Shown one piece after another: positions 54,576-62,799 of a stretch of DNA of 64,000 nucleotides. Both the position numbers and the translations under genes were made by a program. Numbering within the stretch: the stretch's first letter is position 1; each line of letters opens with the position of its first letter. The notes beneath the pieces were generated by a model, which saw only the letters and a list, made by a program, of their open reading frames with translations, did not search any database and had not been told where the DNA came from. Origin of the DNA: Bacillota bacterium (GTDB taxonomy: Bacteria; Bacillota; Clostridia; Caldicoprobacterales; Xylanivirgaceae); NCBI GenBank assembly GCA_023621995.1, contig JAMOAB010000068.1, positions 79,222 to 143,221 on the forward strand. Reading direction: 5' to 3'.

Positions 54576-56299
54576 TAAATATCTGTATTCCCCTCCAAGA
54601 TAGTCTCTAACTTTTTAAGATTATTATTTATACTACTTGGTGCAATACTGTAGTATTCAGCTAGACCCTTTTTTGTAATATGGATACCGTGTTTTGTACA
54701 ATAATAATATTCCAGAGTGGCAGCCCAAGTTTCCATCTTATATATCTTAGGAAGATTATCAGGATACAACGTCTTTATAAACCGTGACCATATATCCTCT
54801 ATATATTCTTCATATCCCTTTTCATATCGACCTTTCATACTTTGTATGGTAAACTTAAACACCTCTTTATATTGCTCTGGCATCTTAATTTTGCTTAAAT
54901 CAACTATACTGACCCTAACCTCCACAACACTACCATCGATATAGGCAATATAAGGTTCTTTAGCATCCATTCGTTTCAAATAAGCTAATGCTTCTTTTTT
55001 AAGTTCCTCTCCTTCATCCCTCTTCAATAAAAAATCCCTTAAAAACTTCTCAGATTTTTCATCACCAAATTTGGAGACGGTTACAAGGATAGCTTTCTTG
55101 ATTTTAGCATCACTGAGATCAATCCCCCAACTGAATAGATTGTATATTGTCTCATCTTCTATCCATCTATGCTTTTGTTCTTCAGAGGGCATATTGACAT
55201 AGTCGTTTATCCGCTTAACCCTATTTATCATTTCATCATATGGAACTTGATAACTATATGATATCTCCTTAAAATCCCTCTGAGATTTAAGCACTTGCAG
55301 AGTATAACGTTTATAATACGAACTTATAGTATTATGGGGAGATATCTTTTCCATACTACTCCAATGAGATAGCGCTTCATTATAACGCTTTAGATTAAAG
55401 GATGCAACAGCAATGTAATGGAGTATCCTAATGTCATAGGGCTTATACTGGAGTAATAGCTTCAAATATCTATATGCCTCATTATGTTTTTTAAGTTCGC
55501 ATAATGTTACGGCAATCTTGTGTATATCTTCCCCATCCGTAATCTGCATATTCATGAGATTATCAATATACTCTTCAGATAACTCAGCTTCTCCATTTTC
55601 ACGTAGAAAAATAGCCATATTACAGAGGGCATGTACATTTAATGGGAAGTCATCGAGTATTTCCATTGTAGTTTCTATTGCACTGTCTATATCGCCTATG
55701 CAAAAATATGCTAAAGCCAGGTTGTTCCTAGCAAATATCATGGTTGGATCTCGTTTTGCTACATTTTTAAGCTGTTTTATCGCTTTTTTATATTCTCCTT
55801 GGTCTATAAAATATTTTCCCTTATTGGCCATATCGTACAGACGCTCATCCTCTATGTCTAACCCTGCTAGAGCCTGGAAAAAGAATTCCTCATCCTGTAG
55901 TATGCTGAGTAAGTCTCTAGCATCATCAGAATAAATACCGTTGTTATCAACTTGGAGATATTTATCAAAACATTCTTCTGCCTTATTAAAATCCTGTAAC
56001 CCTAAGAAATTGCATCCTAGACCAAAATAGCAGTCAGAGACCATTTTACCTCTATGGAGCATTGAAAATAATATCTTATTAGATTCTTCAAAATAACTCA
56101 TCTCAGTAAAAGTCTCTGCCAAATCAAGCATATAATAGACATTCTCTGGATCTTTCTCAACTGCTTTTCTATAAAAATCTAGAGCATCAATATATTGATT
56201 ACTCTCTTCGTATTTTTTTGCCTTTCTATAAAAAAATTCACCATTCTGTTCAAATGGTATGATCTTACCCTTAGCCTTTGCAAACAATTCTTTAGCCAT
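54572..56299 (-). CDS. Large TPR-repeat protein with C-terminal helix-turn-helix-like end
   Basis: A 575-aa soluble protein. Residues 20-340 are TPR-like repeats (YIDALDFYRKAVEKDPENVYYMLDLAETF is typical). The middle (350-470) is helical with MPSEEQKHRWIEDE. The C-terminal end, LAEYYSIAPSSINNNLKKLETILE, resembles a helix-turn-helix, so a regulatory role with DNA binding is conceivable. I do not recognise the family. AGGAG before the ATG. Transcribed in the same direction as hslO. Confidence 0.75.
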   Translation of the reverse strand: MAKELFAKAKGKIIPFEQNGEFFYRKAKKYEESNQYIDALDFYRKAVEKDPENVYYMLDLAETFTEMSYFEESNKILFSMLHRGKMVSDCYFGLGCNFLGLQDFNKAEECFDKYLQVDNNGIYSDDARDLLSILQDEEFFFQALAGLDIEDERLYDMANKGKYFIDQGEYKKAIKQLKNVAKRDPTMIFARNNLALAYFCIGDIDSAIETTMEILDDFPLNVHALCNMAIFLRENGEAELSEEYIDNLMNMQITDGEDIHKIAVTLCELKKHNEAYRYLKLLLQYKPYDIRILHYIAVASFNLKRYNEALSHWSSMEKISPHNTISSYYKRYTLQVLKSQRDFKEISYSYQVPYDEMINRVKRINDYVNMPSEEQKHRWIEDETIYNLFSWGIDLSDAKIKKAILVTVSKFGDEKSEKFLRDFLLKRDEGEELKKEALAYLKRMDAKEPYIAYIDGSVVEVRVSIVDLSKIKMPEQYKEVFKFTIQSMKGRYEKGYEEYIEDIWSRFIKTLYPDNLPKIYKMETWAATLEYYYCTKHGIHITKKGLAEYYSIAPSSINNNLKKLETILEGNTDIY

Positions 56300-56389
56300 A
56301 TCATTCTCCTAAATTTATAAATTTTGCAAGGGTTAAGCTTGTTGTAGCCTCTCTTGATAGTTGATTATAACATAAAATTTAAATATGCG

Positions 56390-57271
56390 CTACACCATTG
56401 CATCTATAAGTTTATCAAGTTCTTTACCATCGAATATATATTGTTTATTACAATAATGGCATATGAGTTCAGCTTTACCGTCATTTTCTAGGATATCTTC
56501 CAACTCATCTCTTCCCAAACTTATCAAAACAGATTCTAATCGCTCCCTATTACAGTCACATCTAAAGTAAGTTTCTAGTTGATCGTTTATTTTTAAACCA
56601 TATTCTCCTATAAGCTCATTTAACATATCTTCTGGAGTCAGCCCTTCCGCTATTTGGCTAGAAACCGGAGCAATATTTGAAACTCTATTCTCTATATCAT
56701 CAATTAGATCGTCTGGGGCACCTGGCATAGGTTGTATTATGAATCCACCAGAAGATTTTATAGTGAGATCGGGGTTAACTAATACCCCTAAGGCTGTAGC
56801 AGAAGGTTGTTGCTCTGAGACTGCAAAATAATAAGTCATATCCTCTGCTATTTCACCTGATATAATATCTACCTGGCCTACATAAGGTTCTTTTAATTTA
56901 TAATCCTTTATTACAGTTAACTTTCCAGATGTACCAACTGCTCTTGCTACATCAAGTTTGCCCTTATCATTTAATGGTAGCTGCACAAAGGGATTATCTA
57001 CATAACCCTTTACCATTCCATTGGCTGCCGCCACAACTACTATGCTACCAATGGGCCCTCCCCCTTTTATTATTATAGATAGGGAGTCATCCTTTCCCTT
57101 TAGATCAATTGCCATCATGGAGGCGACAGTCATAGTCCGTCCTAAGGCAGCAGAGGCAATTGGATATAGATTGTGCCTTTGCCGGGCACTTTCTACCATC
57201 TGTGTAGTTTGTGCAGCAAAAGCCCTTATATAACCGTCTGCTGCTGTTGCTCTGATTATATAGTCCTTCAT
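56390..57271 (-). CDS. hslO: Redox-regulated chaperone Hsp33
   Basis: A 293-aa holdase chaperone that is activated by oxidation. The N-terminal domain is DYIIRATAADGYIRAFAA. The C-terminal zinc site is CDCNRERL and CHYCNKQYIF, the CxC and CxxC pairs that bind Zn when reduced. ATG at 57271 after GAGGTG; the in-frame ATG at 57289 is rejected. It follows the methyltransferase gene by 28 bases on the same strand, so they are likely one transcript. Confidence 0.93.
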   Translation of the reverse strand: MKDYIIRATAADGYIRAFAAQTTQMVESARQRHNLYPIASAALGRTMTVASMMAIDLKGKDDSLSIIIKGGGPIGSIVVVAAANGMVKGYVDNPFVQLPLNDKGKLDVARAVGTSGKLTVIKDYKLKEPYVGQVDIISGEIAEDMTYYFAVSEQQPSATALGVLVNPDLTIKSSGGFIIQPMPGAPDDLIDDIENRVSNIAPVSSQIAEGLTPEDMLNELIGEYGLKINDQLETYFRCDCNRERLESVLISLGRDELEDILENDGKAELICHYCNKQYIFDGKELDKLIDAMV

Positions 57272-57299
57272 ATAGCTAAAACACCTCAATCCTATCTTG

Positions 57300-58037
57300 T
57301 TACAATTTTTGTGCGATAAACACCCATCTATTATCCTTTACCTTAGGAGATTCAAATGTAAAGGGAGAAAATACCTCAATTTTTGTAAAACCCACCTCTA
57401 GTAAAAAATTCTTTATATCGTTTAATCTATAAGCTCGTTGATAATGGGTCTCATCAAATCTCTTATAGGCACTTTCCTTCTTCACAAAGAAGGTGAGATC
57501 CATGCGGCAGATATCATCTTTATCGTCAAAGGTATTAAACCATATGAGACTTATATCTTCACTTGCATCTGCCATTAAATTGTTTCCAAGTATATTTCGC
57601 AATTTGTAGTAAGAACTTATATCAAATAATAAGATCCCCTTATCGTTTAATAGAGCATATATTTTGCTAAATACCGATAGAAGATCTTGGTCTGATAAAA
57701 TATAGTTAAATCCATCACACATACATATGATGGCATCAACAGGCCTGTGTAACGACAAATTGCGTATATCTTGATGGATAAAAGGTATTGAAAGACCCAT
57801 GGAAAATGCCTTTTCCTTTGCGACGTACAACATGTCTTCCGAACTATCTATACCTATCATTTCATAGCCCGATTTTACGAGAGGTATAGTCATATTGCCC
57901 GTACCACAAGCTATATCTACCATACTAGTAGGATGAACGCCTAATCTTTTAAAGACGGAAGCAATATATTCAACCCATCTTTCATACCCATAGTCCTCCA
58001 TCATCTTATCGTATATATAGGCAAAATTATTATATAT
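57300..58037 (-). CDS. Class I SAM-dependent methyltransferase, probable AUA start
   Basis: A 234-aa frame from ATG 58004, or 245 aa from an ATA at 58037. The SAM site is MVDIACGTGNMTIPLVKSGYEMIGIDSSEDM and motif IV is DAIICMCDGFNYI. The ATG at 58004 has no Shine-Dalgarno. The in-frame ATA at 58035-58037 follows AAGGGGTGA by six bases and gives IYNNFAYIYDKMMEDY, the usual start of this family (YxxFAxxYDxLM). The substrate is unknown. It is probably in one transcript with hslO. Confidence 0.8.
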   Translation of the reverse strand: MYNNFAYIYDKMMEDYGYERWVEYIASVFKRLGVHPTSMVDIACGTGNMTIPLVKSGYEMIGIDSSEDMLYVAKEKAFSMGLSIPFIHQDIRNLSLHRPVDAIICMCDGFNYILSDQDLLSVFSKIYALLNDKGILLFDISSYYKLRNILGNNLMADASEDISLIWFNTFDDKDDICRMDLTFFVKKESAYKRFDETHYQRAYRLNDIKNFLLEVGFTKIEVFSPFTFESPKVKDNRWVFIAQKL

Positions 58038-58060
58038 TATAGGTCACCCCTTAGAATATT

Positions 58061-58915
58061 CTAATCATCTAACTCTTCATAGACACTCTCATCCTCATAG
58101 CCTTCTTCCCCTTTAGCTTCTTGCCTATTGGAGATATGAACATTTAGATACTTATCAAACACCCAATTGGCATATGAGGTAGATACAAGCATCGGGAGAG
58201 TAAAACCTATAATGAACAATGGCAATGAGACAAGAAAATATGTGCACAGAATGAATATTCCTGTCGATATTATAAACATTACAATTGTCCTAGGTAGCTC
58301 TACCATAGTAAATATAAAGGCATTTTTGAATATCTGTCTAACCTTTAACTTATAAGTCACAAGCATGGGAAATATAAACATATTCATCATTGCATATATA
58401 AATCCCATCATCATTATAAAATATCTAGGTATTAAATACCATTGATTATCAGTTACTGCCAACTGAGTATAGACAACCAGGGCTGTATAAAACAACATGA
58501 GGACCACGCCATTTATAAGCATTATTAAGAGACTCTCTTTCCAATTCTCTTTCCATGCGTCCTTAAAATCGCTAAATACCCAAGCGTGTTCATCCTGCGC
58601 CCAACTGTGGATTACATAGGTAACCCCGGCAGTTGCAGGTCCTACTAGGAGTAAACAAGGTATAAGTATGAGAAAATAATCTAAGCCTATAACATTTTTA
58701 GTTTCAATATGTGCCAGCAGAAGGCCTTGCATATATGTCCATACTATTGCCGGTATCCAAAAAACTGAATACAAAAGATTCAGCTGAATAAGCTTCCAAA
58801 ACCTTACTTTTAACACAGTGAAAAAAAGTTTAAATCGATTATCTGGCATATCCTCTGGCTTCAAGTCTGGTTTTCTAGGATCGCCATAATACATTCTGTT
58901 AAAGAATCCACCCAA
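58061..58915 (-). CDS. YesL-like (DUF624) membrane protein
   Basis: A 284-aa protein with about five to six membrane helices. It has the DUF624 pattern FFTVLKVRFWKLIQLNLLYSVFWIP near the start and a VGPATAGVTYVIHSWAQDE loop, ending in an acidic tail. Relatives sit next to carbohydrate transporters; here there is none. TTG start at 58915 with AAGGG about 10 bases upstream. The 230 bases upstream hold no gene. Confidence 0.8.
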   Translation of the reverse strand: MGGFFNRMYYGDPRKPDLKPEDMPDNRFKLFFTVLKVRFWKLIQLNLLYSVFWIPAIVWTYMQGLLLAHIETKNVIGLDYFLILIPCLLLVGPATAGVTYVIHSWAQDEHAWVFSDFKDAWKENWKESLLIMLINGVVLMLFYTALVVYTQLAVTDNQWYLIPRYFIMMMGFIYAMMNMFIFPMLVTYKLKVRQIFKNAFIFTMVELPRTIVMFIISTGIFILCTYFLVSLPLFIIGFTLPMLVSTSYANWVFDKYLNVHISNRQEAKGEEGYEDESVYEELDD

Positions 58916-59145
58916 ATTCAGTCAACCCTTCCTTTTTAAAATATTAACTCTATCTACATTCCGATGATATCGGTGTTCCAAAGTTCTTTAAATATTTAAT
59001 TACGATTATTCAAGTTCACTCATAAAAATATCAATCTATGAACTTAAATAATCAATCTCAAGGACATCTTAGATATATTATACTATAGGAAATAATAGTT
59101 TACAACGATAACTATAAACTATTTCGCTCCCAATTTTGGAAAATG

Positions 59146-60294
59146 TTAAATATTGCAAACAATATCTATAAAAGTTTGTATCCCTATAAGCAGCACCTCT
59201 TCATCAAAGTTAAACCTGTTGCTATGAAGGGCATGCACATATCCCCTCTCATCATTTTTAGATCCTAGTAACATGAGCACACCTGGAATCTGTCTTTGAT
59301 AATAGGAAAAGTCTTCGGCTATCATAAGGGGAGCTGTATCTACCAGTATATCTTTAGTTAATATACTTGATAACCTCTCCACCAATCTACGATTATTATA
59401 TACCACAGGATAGTATACAATCTCTTTAAAATTTGTCTTTACGCCATGGGACATCTCTAGTCCATTTAACATTTCAATAATGTCTTCTTTCAAGCTCTTA
59501 TATATGTCATCATCAAATGTCCTTATAATACCTTCTAGTATGACATGCTCAGCAATGATATTTCGCCTTTCTCCTCCCTCTATCCGTCCTATGGTTATTA
59601 GAGCATCTTGCATAGGATCTACTCTTCTGGTAATGAGGGACTGAAGTCCACATATAAGGTGGCTAGCAGCTACTATACTATCTATTCCCTTATGGGGCAT
59701 CGCCCCATGGGCAGTCTTTCCCTCTATATTTATATCAAATTCCGTGGTCTGAGCCATGAGTGGTCCTGGTCTAAGGCCTATCCTACCCTGATCTATATTG
59801 GGAAATATATGAAAAGCAAAAATATAGTCTACAGAAGGATTTTTTAACACCCCTTTGTCTATCATGGGGAGAGCTCCCCCCACAGTCTCTTCAGCAGGCT
59901 GGAATATGAGCACAATATTATGCTTGAGCTTATCCTTGTTTTCCATTGACCACTTTGCCAACCCTAACAGTATTGCCATGTGTCCATCGTGTCCACATGC
60001 ATGCATCCTGCCAGGTAGCCGAGATGCAAAAGAAACGCCTGTCTTCTCCGTGATTGGCAAGGCATCCATATCCGCTCTAAATGCAAGGGTAGTAGTAGCC
60101 CCATTTGTGTATATAACCCCTTTTACACCTTCTGCAAGTATTTCAACTTTATCTAGCCCTAGTGCAGAAAGCTCTTCTGCTATATATTTTTGTGTGTTCT
60201 TCACATCAAAGTCCAATTCGGGGTATTTATGAAACCACATTCTATGGGCTGTCGCATAGCCTTTTAACTTATATACATCTTTCCTGATTTGCAT
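59146..60294 (-). CDS. M20D-family amidohydrolase
   Basis: A 382-aa metalloamidase of the hippurate/IAA-amino-acid hydrolase group, the same family as N-acetyl-diaminopimelate deacetylase. Metal ligands are seen in RMHACGHDGHMA, FQPAEETVGGA and AFHIFPN. MIAEDFSYYQRQIPG gives the C-terminal ligand region, and the dimerisation domain includes KTAHGAMPHKGIDS. It is divergent from the lysine-regulated asd operon, so a role in diaminopimelate making is possible but not shown. ATG at 60294 with GGGAGGG 10 bases ahead. Confidence 0.88.
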   Translation of the reverse strand: MQIRKDVYKLKGYATAHRMWFHKYPELDFDVKNTQKYIAEELSALGLDKVEILAEGVKGVIYTNGATTTLAFRADMDALPITEKTGVSFASRLPGRMHACGHDGHMAILLGLAKWSMENKDKLKHNIVLIFQPAEETVGGALPMIDKGVLKNPSVDYIFAFHIFPNIDQGRIGLRPGPLMAQTTEFDINIEGKTAHGAMPHKGIDSIVAASHLICGLQSLITRRVDPMQDALITIGRIEGGERRNIIAEHVILEGIIRTFDDDIYKSLKEDIIEMLNGLEMSHGVKTNFKEIVYYPVVYNNRRLVERLSSILTKDILVDTAPLMIAEDFSYYQRQIPGVLMLLGSKNDERGYVHALHSNRFNFDEEVLLIGIQTFIDIVCNI

Positions 60295-60490
60295 TTTTTA
60301 ACATCCCTCCCAGTTGAAAGTATTCCGTTCCATTCATCTATATTCAACATATGATTCTGTTTCCCTTTTCTTCTGTATCACATATTGTATTTATTTTATC
60401 ACAATAAATATAATATGTAGTTCATATATCAATGCCTGTTATTGTTCCGTGGAATGCATATGCTGGTAAATAGTCTTCCAAGAAAATTAT

Positions 60491-60519
60491 TTGACATAAT
60501 GTAATATGAGTGATATGAT
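60491..60519 (+). promoter_or_regulatory. Promoter of the lysine riboswitch/asd operon
   Basis: TTGACA (60491-60496), 17-base spacer, TATGAT (60514-60519), about 18 bases before the riboswitch. Confidence 0.85.
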
Positions 60520-60537
60520 ATTCTAAAAATATAAACT

Positions 60538-60714
60538 GCAGTCTAGAGGTGCGTTTTTCATGAGTATACCAGTTGATTGGCCTATGGGCGGCTGTAAAAC
60601 TTGGTTGAAAGGGAAAAGCGCCGAAGGGGGCGGATGGCCCATCGTCCCACCCCTGGTCCCTGGGTGAATAACCCTTGGACTGTCACTAATGCCTATTAGT
60701 GGAGCGCTGACTGC
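60538..60714 (+). ncRNA. Lysine riboswitch (L box)
   Basis: The P1 helix GCAGTC/GACTGC (60538-60543 and 60709-60714) encloses the conserved AGAGGTGCG. It also encloses AAGCGCCGAAGGGGGCG, the CCCTGGGTGAATAACCC segment and the GGAGCGC end. Together they give the five-way L-box junction. Binding of lysine favours the terminator at 60762-60792 and lowers asd-dapA-dapB expression. Confidence 0.96.
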
Positions 60715-60761
60715 TTTCGACTACAGTAAAAAATGTGTTTGTATAGGTACTAAGTAGTACG

Positions 60762-60792
60762 AAAGCGGCTGGCTAACTCAGCCGCTTTTCTA
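60762..60792 (+). terminator. Riboswitch-controlled terminator
   Basis: AAAGCGGCT and AGCCGCTTT form a stem around GGCTAACTC, with TTTTCTATT after it. It lies between the riboswitch and asd. Confidence 0.88.
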
Positions 60793-60873
60793 TTCCTAGA
60801 TTAGTCGCACAATTTATTACCTATACATACCATGATAATAGAGATTGAAAAATCTTTGTTGGGAGGAAAAACT

Positions 60874-61881
60874 ATGAAAAAGTATAATTTAGCCATTGTT
60901 GGAGCTACCGGAATGGTAGGTAGGAAATTTCTTGAAATACTAGAGAAGAAGAACTTGCCCGTTGACAAATACTATCTATTTGCCTCGGCACGTTCTGCAG
61001 GAAAGCAGATTAAATTTATGGGTAAAGACTACACAGTGGAGGAACTGAATGAGACCTGTTTTGATGACAAAGATATAGACATAGCCTTGTTTTCTGCTGG
61101 TGGTTCAGTAAGTGAAACCTATGCCCCCATTGCTGTTGATAAGGGCATAATAGTAATTGATAATAGTAGCGCATGGCGTATGCATGAGGATGTTCCCCTT
61201 GTAGTACCCGAAGTAAACCCTGAAGATATTTTGAAGCATAAAGGTATAATTGCAAATCCCAACTGTTCTACTATACAAGCTGTTGTAGTACTAAAACCTC
61301 TCCACGATCTGTTCAAGATTAAAAGGGTTATATATTCAACATATCAGGCGGTATCCGGTGCAGGTATAGATGGATACAATGACCTTGAACGGGGTGTAGA
61401 TGGAAAAGAGCCAAAGAAATTTTCATACCCCATATTTTCCAACTGCATACCCCATATTGACAGTTTTCTAGACAATGGATATACAAAAGAAGAAATGAAG
61501 ATGATAGACGAAACCCAGAAAATTTTGCACGATGACACTATTGGAATTACTGCCACTACAGTGAGAGTGCCAGTATTTAACTCACATAGTGAATCTATCA
61601 ATATAGAATTTGAAAAAGAGTTTGATATTGATGAGCTAAGGGATGCTCTCTCTAAAGCTCCAGGGATTGTAGTACAAGATGATCCTGAAAATTCAATCTA
61701 TCCTATGCCCCTCAATGTAGATGGAAAAGATGAAGTGTATGTTGGTAGAATAAGAAGAGATTTTAGTGTGAGAAGTGGTGTAAACCTGTGGGTAGTTGCA
61801 GACAATATTAGAAAAGGTGCTGCAACGAATACTATTCAAATAGCAGAGAAACTTATGGAATACTTAAAAGATCGAATGTGA
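60874..61881 (+). CDS. asd: Aspartate-semialdehyde dehydrogenase
   Basis: A 335-aa enzyme that reduces aspartyl phosphate to aspartate semialdehyde with NADPH. It has the Rossmann motif AIVGATGMVGRKF, the catalytic Cys in IIANPNCSTIQAV, and the substrate-site segment ATTVRVPVFNSHSESINIEF with its His. ATG at 60874 after GGGAGGAAA; the frame back to 60832 is rejected. It is the first gene of a lysine-riboswitch-controlled operon. Confidence 0.96.
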   Translation: MKKYNLAIVGATGMVGRKFLEILEKKNLPVDKYYLFASARSAGKQIKFMGKDYTVEELNETCFDDKDIDIALFSAGGSVSETYAPIAVDKGIIVIDNSSAWRMHEDVPLVVPEVNPEDILKHKGIIANPNCSTIQAVVVLKPLHDLFKIKRVIYSTYQAVSGAGIDGYNDLERGVDGKEPKKFSYPIFSNCIPHIDSFLDNGYTKEEMKMIDETQKILHDDTIGITATTVRVPVFNSHSESINIEFEKEFDIDELRDALSKAPGIVVQDDPENSIYPMPLNVDGKDEVYVGRIRRDFSVRSGVNLWVVADNIRKGAATNTIQIAEKLMEYLKDRM

Positions 61882-61904
61882 TTTGAAGAAAGGTGTGAAT
61901 CTAT

Positions 61905-62789
61905 ATGACTATTTTTACCGGTTCATGTGTTGCTCTATCAACTCCTTTTACTGAAGATGGTGTAAACTATACTACACTTGAACAACTCATAGAGTATCAA
62001 ATTGAAGAGGGAACAGATGCAATATTGGCATGTGGCACTACAGGAGAGCCGCCTACTATGACGCTACAAGAGAGGCAAGAAGTAATTAAATTTACCATTA
62101 ACAAGGTAGCCGGCAGAGTACCTGTCATAGCTGGCACTGGTGGGAATAATACTAATGCCGTAATAGACGCTTCTATAGAAGCACAAAAATTAGGTGCAGA
62201 TGGACTGCTCATAGTGACACCATATTATAATAAAACTACTCAAAGAGGTCTTATAGCTCATTATACTGCTATTGCAAAATCAGTAGATCTACCAATTATA
62301 ATATATAACGTGCCTGGAAGGACGGGGCTTAACATGACACCCGCTACTCTATATGAGCTATCCAAGATAGAGAATATTGTAGGGATGAAAGAAGCAAGTG
62401 GCGATATATCCCAAGTGGTAGAGATGGCAAGGCTGTGCCAAGGCTCAATAGACTTGTATTCTGGAAATGATGATATGGTAGTTCCCCTATTATCGGTAGG
62501 TGGAAAGGGTGTCATATCAGTAGTTGCAAATGTTGCACCTAGGGATACACACGATATGGTATATGCCTTTTTAGATGGAGATGTAGAAAAGAGCTATAAC
62601 CTTCAATTTAAGCTCAAACCTCTAATAGATGCCCTATTCCTCGAGGTAAATCCTATCCCAGTAAAGGCAGCTTTAAACCTTATGGGATTTGATATGGGCA
62701 TGCCCCGGCTTCCACTTATAGAGATGTCGGAGGATAATTTAGCCATATTAAGACAACGTATGGATGAATATGGTCTTTTGAATTTATAA
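61905..62789 (+). CDS. dapA: 4-hydroxy-tetrahydrodipicolinate synthase
   Basis: A 294-aa TIM-barrel enzyme that condenses pyruvate with aspartate semialdehyde. It has [24 protein letters not shown] and the Schiff-base Lys in [11 protein letters not shown]. Typical length. It lies 23 bases after asd in the same transcript; AAGAAAGGTG precedes the ATG. Confidence 0.96.
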   Translation: MTIFTGSCVALSTPFTEDGVNYTTLEQLIEYQIEEGTDAILACGTTGEPPTMTLQERQEVIKFTINKVAGRVPVIAGTGGNNTNAVIDASIEAQKLGADGLLIVTPYYNKTTQRGLIAHYTAIAKSVDLPIIIYNVPGRTGLNMTPATLYELSKIENIVGMKEASGDISQVVEMARLCQGSIDLYSGNDDMVVPLLSVGGKGVISVVANVAPRDTHDMVYAFLDGDVEKSYNLQFKLKPLIDALFLEVNPIPVKAALNLMGFDMGMPRLPLIEMSEDNLAILRQRMDEYGLLNL

Positions 62790-62799
62790 GGAGTGAAAT

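Noticed and set aside
59146..60294. Firm naming of the M20 gene as N-acetyl-diaminopimelate deacetylase
   Set aside because: It is divergent from the lysine operon and the same motifs occur in hippurate and auxin-conjugate hydrolases; location alone is not enough.
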